Source: Pseudomonas sp. GM41(2012) (GTDB taxonomy: Bacteria > Pseudomonadota > Gammaproteobacteria > Pseudomonadales > Pseudomonadaceae). Taken from it: a stretch of DNA of 64,000 nt. The stretch spans positions 209,311 through 273,310 of the forward strand of contig NZ_AKJN02000005.1 in the NCBI RefSeq assembly GCF_000282315.2. Direction: 5' to 3'. The position numbers and the translations under genes were made by a program. The notes beneath the pieces were generated by a model that searched no databases, was not told where the DNA came from, and saw only the letters and a program-made list of their open reading frames with translations. Position 1 is the stretch's first letter, and every line of letters starts with the position of its first letter. Below are positions 24,494 through 34,296 of this stretch, piece after piece.

Positions 24494-25110
24494 TGGGCGC
24501 CGTCGTTGCGCTGGATACGCTGTTCAATGGCGGCCAGGTCTGGAAGGGCCGGCCCGCGCCACCGGCTGTCAGCCCGCAACCCACCGGGCATGCCGCGCTG
24601 GATGCGGCGTTGCCCACCGGTGGCTGGCCGGAAGCGGCACTGACCGAAATCCTTTTGGCCGGGCAGGGTGTTGGCGAGTTGCAACTGGTGTGGCCGGCAC
24701 TGGCGCGGTTGTCCGCTGCGGGCGAGCGCATCGTGCTGGTGGCGCCGCCTTACGTGCCCTATCCCCAGGCCTGGCAGAACGCCGGGGTCGATCTGCGTCA
24801 GTTGTCGATCATCCAAGCCAGCGAGCGCGATGCCTTGTGGGCAGCGGAACAATGCCTGCGTTCGGGCAGTTGCGGCGCAGTGCTGTGCTGGCCGCACAAG
24901 GCCGATGACCGGGCGTTGCGACGTTTGCAGGTGGCGGCGGAAACCGGCTCGACCCTGGCGTTTGCCTACCGCTCGATCAATGAGGCGATCAACCCTTCGC
25001 CAGCGGCGCTGCGCATCGCCATCGATGCCAAACCTGCGCAATTGCGCGTGCTCAAGTGCCGGGGCGGGTTGGCGCGTTCGGCGCCGATTGCCTTCCCCGT
25101 GGGACATTGA
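24493..25110 (+). CDS. imuA: ImuA, translesion synthesis accessory protein (RecA/SulA-like)
   Basis: Cytoplasmic protein of 205 residues required with ImuB and DnaE2 for damage-induced mutagenesis. It has a RecA-like core without a full Walker A, including AALDAALPTGGWPEAALTEI and RIVLVAPPYVPYPQAW. It sits second in the lexA2-imuA-imuB-dnaE2 cassette; its ATG overlaps the lexA2 stop (TGATG), with GTG at 24490 as an alternative start. GGCAAGGG precedes the start. Expression should follow LexA2 release during SOS. Confidence 0.93.
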   Translation: MGAVVALDTLFNGGQVWKGRPAPPAVSPQPTGHAALDAALPTGGWPEAALTEILLAGQGVGELQLVWPALARLSAAGERIVLVAPPYVPYPQAWQNAGVDLRQLSIIQASERDALWAAEQCLRSGSCGAVLCWPHKADDRALRRLQVAAETGSTLAFAYRSINEAINPSPAALRIAIDAKPAQLRVLKCRGGLARSAPIAFPVGH

Positions 25111-25117
25111 GGTTGCC

Positions 25118-26533
25118 ATGCGCTGGGTGTGCATTCTCTTCCCGCAATTGGCGCTGGACGCGGTACTGCGTCAGCGCGCCGATCCCGATGAGCCGCTGGC
25201 GCTGCTGACCGGCCCGGCCCAGCGTCGGGTGTTGCAAGCGGTCAACGCTTCGGCCCGGGCGCTGGGCTTGCGTCCGGGCCAGTCGATGACCGCCGCCCAG
25301 GCCTTGAGCAAAGGGTTTGTCACGGCTGAATACGACGCTGCCGAGATCGAGCACTGGCAGCAGTTTCTGGCCGCCTGGGCTTATCGATTCAGTTCACAAG
25401 TCAGCGTGCATTACCCGCGTGCGGTGGTATTTGAAATCGAGTCCAGCCTGGGATTGTTCGGCGCCTGGCCGCAATTCGAGGCGCGGTTGCGGACCGAGCT
25501 CGGCGAGTTGGGGTTTCGCCATCGGATTGTTGCCGCGCCCAACCCGGTGGCGGCACGGGTGCTGGCCAACGTTTATGACGGTCTGGTGGTGCCCGACGAT
25601 CAAGCCTTGCAACATCATCTTGGACAGTTGCCCATCGACCGGATCGGGCTGGAAACCAGCGTTGCCACCGCGTTGTCGCGCATGGGGCTGCGCACCTTGA
25701 GTCAGGTTCAGGCGTTGCCTCGCCATAGCCTGGCCCGGCGTTTCGAGGCCCAGGTGCTCAAGCATCTGGACGCCTTGCTCGGGTTGCGGCGGCTGGCGCT
25801 GGCGTTCTACTTGCCGCCGGACCGGTTCGATGTGCGCATCGAGCTCAACTTCGACGTGCAGTCGCATCAGGCGCTGCTGTTTCCGTTACGCCGGCTGACC
25901 GGTGACCTGTCGGCGTTTCTTTGCGGTCGGGACAGCGGCGTGCAGCGTTTCGACCTGCACCTGGAGCACGCGGGGTTGCCGGACACCGTCATCAAGGTCG
26001 GCCTGCTCAGCGCCGAACGTGATCCGGCGATGCTCTTTGAACTGGCCCGGGGCCGGTTGGAGCACGTCCAGGTCGAGGCCCCGGTGCGCGGTTTTCGCCT
26101 GCGCGCCGAAGACTTGCCGGCCTTCGTTCCCCAGTATCAGGAACTGTTCGACGACCGCCCGCAGCAGTCCTTGCCCTGGGAGCAACTGCGCGAACGCTTG
26201 CGTGCGCGGTTGGGGGATGACGCGGTGCAGGGCTTGCGGTTCCAGGCCGATCACCGGCCGGAATGCGCGTGGCAGGCCAGTGTCGACAGTCAGCGCTGTG
26301 CAGGGCTGCCGGCGGTGCAACGTCCGGGTTGGCTGCTGACTGAACCGCTGGCGGTGCACGAAGGTTCGGCGCGCATCCTGATGGGGCCGGAACGCATCGA
26401 GTCCGGTTGGTGGGACGGCGCCGATGTGCGCCGCGATTACTTCCTGATTGAAACCCGTTCCGGCCAGCAGGGCTGGGCTTATCGTGCGGTCGGTGAGGAC
26501 GGCCCGTTGTGGCTGCAAGGCTGGTTCGCATGA
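25118..26533 (+). CDS. imuB: ImuB, Y-family polymerase-like mutasome protein
   Basis: Hub protein of 471 residues that links the replication clamp, ImuA and DnaE2. The Y-family fold is recognisable (for example [20 protein letters not shown] and the helix-hairpin region [20 protein letters not shown]). The N-terminal catalytic motif of active Y-polymerases (VDMDAFYA type) reads [11 protein letters not shown] here, so the active-site acidic residues are lost, as in ImuB proteins generally. The true start is ATG at 25118, seven bases after the imuA stop with GAGG upstream; the longer frame to 24668 is a shadow of imuA. Its stop overlaps the dnaE2 ATG. Confidence 0.93.
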   Translation: MRWVCILFPQLALDAVLRQRADPDEPLALLTGPAQRRVLQAVNASARALGLRPGQSMTAAQALSKGFVTAEYDAAEIEHWQQFLAAWAYRFSSQVSVHYPRAVVFEIESSLGLFGAWPQFEARLRTELGELGFRHRIVAAPNPVAARVLANVYDGLVVPDDQALQHHLGQLPIDRIGLETSVATALSRMGLRTLSQVQALPRHSLARRFEAQVLKHLDALLGLRRLALAFYLPPDRFDVRIELNFDVQSHQALLFPLRRLTGDLSAFLCGRDSGVQRFDLHLEHAGLPDTVIKVGLLSAERDPAMLFELARGRLEHVQVEAPVRGFRLRAEDLPAFVPQYQELFDDRPQQSLPWEQLRERLRARLGDDAVQGLRFQADHRPECAWQASVDSQRCAGLPAVQRPGWLLTEPLAVHEGSARILMGPERIESGWWDGADVRRDYFLIETRSGQQGWAYRAVGEDGPLWLQGWFA

Positions 26534-29500
26534 GTGTCGACTATGCCGAGCTGCACTGCCTGTCGAACTTCAGTTTCCAGCGCGGTGCTTCCAGTGCCCT
26601 CGAACTCTTTCAGCGGGCGAAAAAGCAGGGCTATCAGGCCTTGGCGATCACCGATGAATGCACCCTGGCCGGTATCGTCCGCGCCTGGCAAGCGGCCAAA
26701 GCCGTGGAGCTACCGCTGATTATCGGCAGCGAAGTGCACATCGAGAACGGTCCGAAACTGGTGTTGCTGGTGGAAAACCTCGAGGGTTACCAGACCCTGT
26801 GCCGACTGATTACCCAAGCGCGGCGCCGCACGCAGAAAGGCCAGTATCAAGTGCTGCGGGAAGACTTCAGTGAACCCTTGCCGGGGCTGTTGGCATTGTG
26901 GGTGCCGGACGCGGTCGATGACTTCGAACAGGGCCGTTGGCTGAAACAGATCTTCGTCGATTGCCTGTGGCTGGCCGTCCAGTTGCATCGCGGCCAGGAC
27001 GATACCCGACGGCTGGCTGCGCTGCTGACCCTGGCGGGCGAACTGCGAATTCCGGCAGTGGCCAGCGGTGATGTGCACATGCACGCTCGTGGGCGACGCG
27101 CCTTGCAGGACACCATGACTGCGATCCGTCATCACGTGCCAGTGGCGGAGGCCGGGTTGCGTCTTCATCCCAATGGCGAGCGGCATGTGCGCAGTCTCGA
27201 GGCTCTGCAATCGATCTACCCGCAAACACTGCTCGACGAAACGCTGAACATCGCCCGGCGTTGCACCTTTGACCTCGGTCAGTTGCGTTATCAATATCCC
27301 CGGGAGTTGGTCCCCGAAGGCCAGACAGCCACGTCCTGGCTGCGTCATTTGACCGAGGAGGGCATCGCGTGGCGCTGGCCAAAAGGCCCGCAGGCCCAGG
27401 TGCTGACGCAGATCGACAAGGAACTGGAGCTGATCGCCGAACTGGGCTACGAAAGCTATTTCCTGACGGTTCACGACATTGTGCGATTCGCCCGTGAGCA
27501 AAAAATCCTGTGTCAGGGCCGTGGTTCGGCGGCCAACTCGGCGGTGTGCTTTGCCTTGGGCATCACGGAAATCGATCCGGATCGCACCACATTGTTGTTC
27601 GAGCGCTTTCTCTCCAAAGAGCGCAACGAACCGCCGGACATCGACGTCGATTTCGAACACGAACGCCGCGAAGAAGTCCTGCAGTACGTGTTCCAGCGTT
27701 ATGGCCGGACCCGCGCGGCGTTGACGGCGGTGGTCAGCACCTATCACGCGGCCGGCGCGGTGCGTGATGTGGCCAAGGCCTTGGGGTTGCCGCCGGATCA
27801 GATCAACGCCCTGGCCGATTGCTGTGGCCACTGGAGTGATGAAACACCGCCCGTGGAACGCCTGCTTGAAGGCGGGTTTGACCCCGAGAGCCCGGTGCTG
27901 CGCCGGGTGCTGAGCCTGACGGGGCAGTTGATCGGCTTCCCCCGACACCTGTCCCAGCACCCCGGCGGTTTCGTGATTTCCGAGCAGCCTCTGGACAGCC
28001 TGGTCCCGGTGGAAAACGCCGCCATGGCCGAGCGCACCATCATCCAGTGGGACAAGGACGACCTCGATGCCGTCGGGTTGCTCAAGGTGGATATCCTGGC
28101 GTTGGGCATGCTCAGTGCTATCCGCCGCTGTTTCGATCTGTTGCGCCGTCATCGCCATCGGGACCTGAGCCTGGCGACGATCCCGGCCGAAGACTCGCAG
28201 ACCTACGACATGATCGGGCGTGCCGACACCATTGGCGTGTTCCAGATCGAGTCCCGGGCGCAGATGTCGATGTTGCCGAGGCTCAAACCCCGGACCTTCT
28301 ATGACCTGGTGATCGAGGTGGCGATCGTCCGTCCGGGGCCGATTCAGGGCGGGATGGTGCATCCGTACCTGCGACGCCGAAACAAGGAAGAACCCGAGGT
28401 CTATCCGTCCCCGGCACTGGAAACCGTGCTCAAGCGCACGTTGGGTGTGCCGCTGTTCCAGGAGCAGGTGATGCAGATCGCGATTGTCGCCGCCGACTAC
28501 AGCCCCGGCGAGGCTGATCAGTTGCGCCGCTCCATGGCGGCCTGGAAACGCCACGGCGGGCTGGAGCCGCACAAGGATCGCCTGGCCGCCGGGATGAAGA
28601 AAAACGGCTACACGGCCGAGTTTGCCGCGCAGATTTTCGAACAGATCAAAGGCTTCGGCAGTTATGGTTTTCCCGAGTCCCATGCCGCCAGTTTCGCCTT
28701 GTTGACCTACGCCAGTTGCTGGTTGAAATGCCACGAGCCGGCGGCCTTCGCCTGTGCGCTGATCAACAGCTGGCCCATGGGTTTCTACAGCCCGGACCAG
28801 ATTCTGCAGGACGCGCGCCGGCATCATTTGCAGATTCGCCCGGTGGACGTGCGCGCCAGTGATTGGGATTGCAGCCTCGAACCGATCACCGGTGCCCAGC
28901 CGGCGATTCGCATGGGATTGCGGATGATCAAGGGCTTTCGCGAGGACGATGCCCGGCGCATCGAAACGGCGAGGTCGAAGGGGGCGTTTATCGACATTGC
29001 CGACCTCGGCGAACGGGCGCGGCTCGATGCCCGCGCCCAGGAGCAACTGGCCGATGCCGGTGCGCTGCGCGGCCTGGCCGGTGACCGTCATCGGGCGCGC
29101 TGGGAAGTGGCGGGTGTGCAGAAACAGCTCGGTTTGTTTGCCGGTCTGCCGAGTCAGGAGGAGGGCGCGGTGTCGTTGCCCAAACCCACCGTCGGCGAAG
29201 ACCTGCTGGCCGATTACAACAGTGTCGGCACCACGCTCGGTCCGCATCCGCTGGCGTTGTTGCGGGGTGAATTGAAAGCCCGGCGCTGCCGCAGTTCGAA
29301 GGAACTGCTGGAGGTCGAGCATGGACGACCGGTCAGCGTCGCCGGGCTGGTGACCGGCCGACAACGCCCGGGCACCGCCAGTGGTGTGACCTTTGTCACC
29401 CTTGAAGATGAGTTCGGCAACGTCAACGTCATTGTCTGGCGCGACCTGGCCGACCGGCAGCGCCAGGTGTTGGTGGGCTCGCAATTGCTCAAGGTCGACG

Positions 29501-29607
29501 GGCGCTGGGAAAAGGAAGGCGAAGTGCGGCACTTGATTGCCGGACGGTTGAGCGATTTGAGCCCATTGCTCGACGGTATCAGCGTACGCAGCCGGGATTT
29601 TCGCTAA
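26530..29607 (+). CDS. dnaE2: Error-prone DNA polymerase III alpha subunit DnaE2
   Basis: C-family polymerase of 1025 residues that performs translesion synthesis with ImuA/ImuB. The N-terminal PHP domain (about residues 1-220) starts [17 protein letters not shown]. The palm carries catalytic acids in [15 protein letters not shown] and a [17 protein letters not shown] motif. A helix-hairpin-helix and an OB-type region lie in the last 250 residues (for example [20 protein letters not shown]). It is shorter than replicative DnaE (about 1170), as expected for DnaE2. The ATG at 26530 overlaps the imuB stop (ATGA). It is the last gene of the SOS-controlled cassette; a REP pair follows. Confidence 0.96.
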   Translation: MSVDYAELHCLSNFSFQRGASSALELFQRAKKQGYQALAITDECTLAGIVRAWQAAKAVELPLIIGSEVHIENGPKLVLLVENLEGYQTLCRLITQARRRTQKGQYQVLREDFSEPLPGLLALWVPDAVDDFEQGRWLKQIFVDCLWLAVQLHRGQDDTRRLAALLTLAGELRIPAVASGDVHMHARGRRALQDTMTAIRHHVPVAEAGLRLHPNGERHVRSLEALQSIYPQTLLDETLNIARRCTFDLGQLRYQYPRELVPEGQTATSWLRHLTEEGIAWRWPKGPQAQVLTQIDKELELIAELGYESYFLTVHDIVRFAREQKILCQGRGSAANSAVCFALGITEIDPDRTTLLFERFLSKERNEPPDIDVDFEHERREEVLQYVFQRYGRTRAALTAVVSTYHAAGAVRDVAKALGLPPDQINALADCCGHWSDETPPVERLLEGGFDPESPVLRRVLSLTGQLIGFPRHLSQHPGGFVISEQPLDSLVPVENAAMAERTIIQWDKDDLDAVGLLKVDILALGMLSAIRRCFDLLRRHRHRDLSLATIPAEDSQTYDMIGRADTIGVFQIESRAQMSMLPRLKPRTFYDLVIEVAIVRPGPIQGGMVHPYLRRRNKEEPEVYPSPALETVLKRTLGVPLFQEQVMQIAIVAADYSPGEADQLRRSMAAWKRHGGLEPHKDRLAAGMKKNGYTAEFAAQIFEQIKGFGSYGFPESHAASFALLTYASCWLKCHEPAAFACALINSWPMGFYSPDQILQDARRHHLQIRPVDVRASDWDCSLEPITGAQPAIRMGLRMIKGFREDDARRIETARSKGAFIDIADLGERARLDARAQEQLADAGALRGLAGDRHRARWEVAGVQKQLGLFAGLPSQEEGAVSLPKPTVGEDLLADYNSVGTTLGPHPLALLRGELKARRCRSSKELLEVEHGRPVSVAGLVTGRQRPGTASGVTFVTLEDEFGNVNVIVWRDLADRQRQVLVGSQLLKVDGRWEKEGEVRHLIAGRLSDLSPLLDGISVRSRDFR

Positions 29608-29625
29608 TTCTCAGTCATACACAAC

Positions 29626-29723
29626 CCCTGTAGGAGCTGCCGAAGGCTGCGATCTTTTGGCTGCTTCACAGGCCCGAAAAAAACAAGATCAAAGGATCGC
29701 AGCCTTCGGCAGCTCCTACAGGG
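29626..29723. repeat. REP pair, inverted, between convergent dnaE2 and flavin reductase genes
   Basis: CCCTGTAGGAGCTGCCGAAG-GCTGCGATC (29626-29654) and its exact reverse complement (29695-29723) frame a 40-base centre. It lies between two convergent genes, and may act as a bidirectional terminator. Confidence 0.92.
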
Positions 29724-29740
29724 GCTCAGCCGCAGAGACC

Positions 29741-30403
29741 CTATTTGGTGACAGGCCAAAACCTTTCGCCACCCCCCGGTGCATCCGTCCACGCCTGCAA
29801 CGAGCGTGTCGGCAAATCAAAATAATCGCGCGTACGCGCATACCCATGCCCACCCATCCGGCCAATCGCATCGAGCCCGAGCTGATCGATATACAAGGTT
29901 TTCGGGTCGATCAATTCATCCCGCACATGCGCCATCAACACTTCGCCAAAGATAATCTCCCGTGACTGTCCGATGGACAGCGCCATCATCCGCCGACATT
30001 CCAGTGCCACCGGGGCTTCGCCGATCCTTGGGCATTTGACCGTGGTGCCGGGAATGGCAGTAAGGCCCGCAGCAGTCAGTTCGTCGAAACCGGGGGCGAA
30101 CGGCACGGCGCAGACGTTCATGGCTTCCACCAGGGCATCGCTGACGATGTTCACGGTGAATTCCTGGTTGAGCTGGATATTGCGCGTGGTGTCCTTGGGG
30201 CTTTGGTCGCCGTAGTTTTCCACGCCCAACGCGAGGATCGGCGGGTCGGCCGAGAGGGCGTTGAAGAAGCTGAAGGGCGCGGCGTTGATCCGACCTTCGC
30301 CGTCGATGGTGGTGACCAGGGCAATCGGCCGTGGCACCACGCTGCCGATCAGAATCTTGTACTTGTCTCGCGGGCTCAATTGGCTGAAGTCGAAGCTTTG
30401 CAT
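29741..30403 (-). CDS. Flavin reductase-like protein (DIM6/NTAB family)
   Basis: FMN-binding split-barrel protein of 220 residues. It begins MQSFDFSQLSPRDKYKILIG, then shows the family core SVVPRPIALVTTIDGEGRIN and AAPFSFFNALSADPP. Relatives supply reduced flavin to monooxygenases or act directly as flavin oxidoreductases. No partner monooxygenase is adjacent. It is the last gene of a minus-strand operon starting at 37086, 12 bases after an amidohydrolase stop. In that setting it may supply reduced flavin for a ring-opening or oxidation step encoded elsewhere. Confidence 0.9.
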   Translation of the reverse strand: MQSFDFSQLSPRDKYKILIGSVVPRPIALVTTIDGEGRINAAPFSFFNALSADPPILALGVENYGDQSPKDTTRNIQLNQEFTVNIVSDALVEAMNVCAVPFAPGFDELTAAGLTAIPGTTVKCPRIGEAPVALECRRMMALSIGQSREIIFGEVLMAHVRDELIDPKTLYIDQLGLDAIGRMGGHGYARTRDYFDLPTRSLQAWTDAPGGGERFWPVTK

Positions 30404-30415
30404 GGGCAGAATTCT

Positions 30416-31903
30416 CTAAAGAAGGGGATCAATCGCGCTCAGCGGCGCGTCTGCGCTGTAGTCGTCAGCGAATGGGATGGCCGGTTTGAACAGGCCTTTC
30501 CAGTCCGGTTGGCCAAAGGCCCGGTCGCTGTGGCTGCGCATCAGTTTTTCGAATTGTTGTTGGGCCTGGCGTTGCAGGGCGGGGTAGTCGACGCCTTGAA
30601 CCTGACCGTCCTGCATCACGCAGCGGCCGTTGATGTAAGTGGCGATGCAGTCGTCACCGCGCCCGGCCAATACCAGGTTTTTCAGTGGGTCGAACAGCGG
30701 CCCCAAATGCAGGCCGCGAAGGCTGAACACCGTGATGTCGGCCTTGGCGCCCGGTGCCAATCGGCCCAGATCATCGCGACCCAGGGCCTTGGCGCCGCCG
30801 AGGGTGGCCGCATTGTAAAAATCCAGCGTGTGGGTCAAGGAACCACCGCCCTCCATCAATCGGGCGATATTCAGACCCTGGCGCATGTTTTCCAGCAAAT
30901 CCGCCGGCCAGGTGTCGGTGCCCAAGGCGAAGTTGATGCCCTTGGCCCGATAGCGACCGAAGGAGTTCAACGCCTCGCCATCACGGGCAAACACCACCGG
31001 GCAATGCACCAGACTCGCGCCGCCATCCACCACGCGTTGCAGATCGTCATCGCCGGAGGTGTAGATGCCGTGGGGCAGCAGGCTGCGCGGAGTCAGCAGA
31101 TTCAATTGTTGTAACCAACCCAGCGGCGAAGTACCGCGCAGTTGCTCGACCATCGCCACCTCACCGAGCCCTTGGCAGCAATGCAAACGCATCGGCGCGT
31201 TCAATTCCCGACTCAGCGCCGCAGTGCGTTGCAGCAGGGCTGGGGTACAGGTCTGGATGCGGTCCGGCAGCAGCGCACCGCGAATCAAACCCTCGTGCGC
31301 ACCGTCGAAATCATGGAAAAACCGAACAGCCGCGTCGAGCCCGGCCATGCCTCGCGCTTCATCCCAGTGATGCCCGAGGCTTCCATCGGCGCGCCAATAA
31401 CTCATGCCGCTCATGTAACAGGGGCCAAGGTAAGTCCGCAGCCCCAACTCGGCCGCCACACCGGTCACCGCAGAAAATTCGTCGTAGGTTTCGGCCCACT
31501 CGCGGTAATACATCGAGGTGATCGGCATGGCGGTGGTGATGCCGTTGCGGATCAGCTGAGTGAAGGCATAGCGGTATTTGAAGACTTCTTCATCGGGGCT
31601 GTAACTCTCCCGCGGACCGCTCGCCAGATAGTCCTCGGACCACATCCGGCCCATGTCGCGTTCATCGCCGTTGTCCAGCGTCAGCACCGTCGAATCAAGA
31701 TCACCGAGTGCATCCAGATCGATGAAGCCCGGACCGATCAACGCGTTGCCGTAATCGACCCACTGATCCACCGGCCCCGGATAACCCCGCCCGACAAACA
31801 CAATGCGCGAACCTTCGAACACCACTTCGCCGTCGCGCCACAGCACATGCTGCGTACCGTCGAACCCGACCACGCAACTGGCTTTCAATCCCATCCTTTT
31901 CAC
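30416..31903 (-). CDS. Amidohydrolase-family protein (chlorohydrolase-type) lacking the HxH motif
   Basis: Protein of 495 residues with the TIM-barrel amidohydrolase layout of the AtzA/TrzA/guanine deaminase group. Later metal and catalytic positions are present: RLHCCQGLGE (strand 5), PHGIYTSGDDD (strand 6) and LGTDTWPADLLENM (strand 8 Asp). The strand-1 HxH that normally follows PGFID is replaced (PGFIDLDALGDLD). I recall this variant from other members annotated as chlorohydrolase family, so it may define a subgroup with an altered metal site. GTG at 31903 overlaps the upstream stop (GTGA); ATG at 31894 is an alternative. It belongs to the ABC/amidohydrolase operon and its substrate is unknown. 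Confidence 0.82.
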   Translation of the reverse strand: MKRMGLKASCVVGFDGTQHVLWRDGEVVFEGSRIVFVGRGYPGPVDQWVDYGNALIGPGFIDLDALGDLDSTVLTLDNGDERDMGRMWSEDYLASGPRESYSPDEEVFKYRYAFTQLIRNGITTAMPITSMYYREWAETYDEFSAVTGVAAELGLRTYLGPCYMSGMSYWRADGSLGHHWDEARGMAGLDAAVRFFHDFDGAHEGLIRGALLPDRIQTCTPALLQRTAALSRELNAPMRLHCCQGLGEVAMVEQLRGTSPLGWLQQLNLLTPRSLLPHGIYTSGDDDLQRVVDGGASLVHCPVVFARDGEALNSFGRYRAKGINFALGTDTWPADLLENMRQGLNIARLMEGGGSLTHTLDFYNAATLGGAKALGRDDLGRLAPGAKADITVFSLRGLHLGPLFDPLKNLVLAGRGDDCIATYINGRCVMQDGQVQGVDYPALQRQAQQQFEKLMRSHSDRAFGQPDWKGLFKPAIPFADDYSADAPLSAIDPLL

Positions 31904-33087
31904 AAACGGCTTTCCAGCAGTCGGCCACCGGAGGCGATCAACTCACCGCCGCGATAAACCTGCCGCACCGGCCGCGACACCACCGCCTCACCCAGGGTCT
32001 GCACCGGCATCAGCAGAAAGTCCGCCGGCGCACCGATCTCCACTCCATAACCTTCACAGCCCAACGCCCGAGCGCCATTCACGGTGGCGGCTTCGAACGC
32101 CGCCGCCAGTTCATCGTCCTTGTTCAAGTCGAAACGAAACGCCAGCAGCATCGCTCGTTCGAGCATGTCACCGTTGCCCATGGGCGACCAGGCGTCGCGA
32201 ATGCCATCCGAACCCAGGCACACGTTCACCCCGGTCTCGCGCAACGCGAGGAACGGCGGCACCGCGCAATCGGCCGGTGCTGAACTCATCAGGGAAATGC
32301 CCAGCGCCGCGAGGCGTTCGGCCACCGGTTTGACCTGACTCCACGGCAACATCCCCAGGCAGTACGCGTGGCTGATCATCACCCGACCCTGACGCCCGAA
32401 GCGTTCGGTGTAGTCGGCGATCAGTGCGATCTGCCACAGGCCCAATTCGCCCTTGTCGTGCAGGTGAATGTCGACGCCTCGCTCGAATTCGCTGGCCAGC
32501 TTAAACACGAAGTCGAGCTGCGCGATGGGGTCGTTGTCGATGCCGCAGGGGTCGAGGCCGCCGACATTTTCCACGCCCAGGGCCATGGCTTCGCGCATCA
32601 ATTCGGCGGTGCCGGGGCGGCTGATCAGGCCGGTTTGCGGGAACACCACCAGTTGCAGGTCGATCAGGTCGCGGTAGCCTTCGCGCAGTTGCTGCATGGC
32701 CTCGACGTGGCGCAGGCCGAATTCCGGGTCGATGTCGACGTGACAACGCATCGTCAGCGAGCCACGGGCAATGCAGTTTTCCAGCAGGGCGCCGGCGCGC
32801 TGGGCAATCGGTGCCTGGACGTCACGCAGCACGCGGCGCTCGTTGGCGATGTAGTCCTTGAGCGTCGGGCCGGCGCTGTTCGGGCGCCAGGGTTGACCCC
32901 AGAGGGTTTTGTCGAGGTGGACGTGGCTTTCGACCAGGGCCGGGGTGAGGAGCTGGTTTTGGCCGTCGATGTCGGTGGCGTCCAACGGCGCGTTGGACGC
33001 GGGGCGTCGATCTTTGAACAGGCCGTTTTCCAGAAGCAGGTCTTCGGCGGGGGAGCCGTAGGGGCGGACGTTGCGTAGCCAGGTCAT
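31900..33087 (-). CDS. Cytosine deaminase-like amidohydrolase
   Basis: Amidohydrolase of 395 residues resembling CodA-type cytosine deaminases. The metal site is complete: ESHVHLDKTLWG (HxH), a second conserved block in MRCHVDIDPEFGLRH, VDIHLHDKGELG, ISHAYCLG, and the strand-8 aspartate in CLGSDGIRDAWSPMGNGDML. It probably deaminates or hydrolyses a pyrimidine-, triazine- or lactam-like ring. ATG at 33087 follows GAGG; an upstream frame to 33135 has no binding site. It overlaps the next amidohydrolase gene by GTGA and is separated from the binding-protein gene upstream by a REP pair of the same operon. Confidence 0.87.
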   Translation of the reverse strand: MTWLRNVRPYGSPAEDLLLENGLFKDRRPASNAPLDATDIDGQNQLLTPALVESHVHLDKTLWGQPWRPNSAGPTLKDYIANERRVLRDVQAPIAQRAGALLENCIARGSLTMRCHVDIDPEFGLRHVEAMQQLREGYRDLIDLQLVVFPQTGLISRPGTAELMREAMALGVENVGGLDPCGIDNDPIAQLDFVFKLASEFERGVDIHLHDKGELGLWQIALIADYTERFGRQGRVMISHAYCLGMLPWSQVKPVAERLAALGISLMSSAPADCAVPPFLALRETGVNVCLGSDGIRDAWSPMGNGDMLERAMLLAFRFDLNKDDELAAAFEAATVNGARALGCEGYGVEIGAPADFLLMPVQTLGEAVVSRPVRQVYRGGELIASGGRLLESRL

Positions 33088-33124
33088 TGCATACCTCGAA
33101 TTTTTTGGTGTTTGGGCGGGCCTC

Positions 33125-33198
33125 ATCGCGAGCAAGCTCGGCTCCTACAGGATTCGCGGTGTTCACACCCCCCTGTAGGAGCCGAGCTTGCTCGCGAT
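33125..33198. repeat. REP pair, inverted (GTAGGAGCCGAGCTTGCTCGCGAT family)
   Basis: Arms 33125-33150 and 33173-33198 are perfect 26-base inverse repeats with a 22-base loop. Located between the binding-protein gene and the cytosine-deaminase-like gene of one operon, it could lower expression of the downstream enzymes or protect the upstream mRNA. Confidence 0.92.
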
Positions 33199-33226
33199 GG
33201 CCGCGACTCGGTCTCAAGCCAGCCAA

Positions 33227-34279
33227 TCAACCCTTGAGCTTCGACCAGATCCGGTCCTGCAGCTCACGCGCCTTGTTGCTGCACTCTTTTTCCGGGCGCA
33301 GGCGCGAGGCGAACTCGTCGGGCATGTTGATCGCGTCCATCACCCGCCATTTGGCGTCGATCAGCTTGTCGCTCTGGATACCGTTGGCGTAGGCGATGGC
33401 GTTGGACACGGCGGCGGCGTTTTCCGGCTTCATCATCCAGTCGATAAAGATCTTCGCGTTGCCAGGGTGCGGGGCGCTTTTCGGTACGGCGAAGTTGTCC
33501 TGGAACATGGCCAGGCCTTCGCGCGGGTACACGTACTTGATGGTGCTTTTTTGCAACGTGGCCCGGGCGGTGGAGCCGTTCCAGTTCTGCATCATGATCA
33601 CTTCACCGGAGGCCATGCGGTCGACGGTGTTGTCCGAGCTGTACATCTTCAAGTGCGGTTTCTGTTTCTGCAGCAGCTCCAGAATGCGCTTGGCGTCCTG
33701 CGGGTTTTCGCTGCATTCGTCGACGTTCAAGTAATGGCTGGCCGCGTTGATCACACTGCTGGAAGTGTCGAGGGCGGCGAGTTGGCCTTCGAGTTCCTTG
33801 CGCGGTTCGAAGAACTCTTTCCAAGAGTCATCGAGTTTGCCGCCGGGCACCCGTGCGCTGTCATAGGAAAACCCGGTGGTGCCCCACAGGTACGGGGCGG
33901 AGAACTTGCGGCCCGGGTCGAAACCCGGATCGCGGAACGCCGGTTTGACGTACTGGAAGTTGGGCAGGGTCGACGCATCGATTTGCAGTAGCAGGTTCTG
34001 GTTGATCAACGTGCGCATGATCGACTGCGACGGCACGATCACGTCATACGCCGCGCCGCCGGCCTGCAGCTTGGCCAGCAAAGTTTCGTTGCTGTCGTAG
34101 CCGTCCATGGTGACCTTGATCCCGGTCTCCTTTTCGAACTTGGCCAGCAGATCGACCGGGTAGTAGTCGGTCCAGTTGTAGAAGAACAATTCCTTAGGTT
34201 CGGCAGCCTGGGCGCTGAACGCCGCGAAGCAACTCAGGGCCAGACCGGCGACAGCGAAACGCATGCTTTTTGTTTTCAT
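33227..34279 (-). CDS. Polyamine-type ABC transporter periplasmic binding protein (PotD/PotF family)
   Basis: Solute receptor of 350 residues. The Sec signal is MKTKSMRFAVAGLALSCFAA ending near SAQAAEP. The mature protein begins KELFFYNWTDYYPVDLLAKF, the hallmark of PotD/PotF-like proteins, followed by YDVIVPSQSIMRTL and the C-terminal AAAVSNAIAYANGI. PotD family members bind putrescine or spermidine, but many Pseudomonas paralogues bind other amines. Its linkage to two amidohydrolases suggests an N-rich catabolic substrate instead of a polyamine. ATG at 34279 follows GGAGC; the longer frame to 35137 is a shadow of the permease genes. Confidence 0.9.
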   Translation of the reverse strand: MKTKSMRFAVAGLALSCFAAFSAQAAEPKELFFYNWTDYYPVDLLAKFEKETGIKVTMDGYDSNETLLAKLQAGGAAYDVIVPSQSIMRTLINQNLLLQIDASTLPNFQYVKPAFRDPGFDPGRKFSAPYLWGTTGFSYDSARVPGGKLDDSWKEFFEPRKELEGQLAALDTSSSVINAASHYLNVDECSENPQDAKRILELLQKQKPHLKMYSSDNTVDRMASGEVIMMQNWNGSTARATLQKSTIKYVYPREGLAMFQDNFAVPKSAPHPGNAKIFIDWMMKPENAAAVSNAIAYANGIQSDKLIDAKWRVMDAINMPDEFASRLRPEKECSNKARELQDRIWSKLKG

Positions 34280-34296
34280 TAGAGAACGCTCCAGGC

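Noticed and set aside
26710..29532. A 940-codon open frame antisense to dnaE2
   Set aside because: High GC makes the opposite strand of long Pseudomonas genes stay open. The translation is rich in Gln, His, Arg and Gly without domain-like stretches, while dnaE2 has clear motifs throughout.
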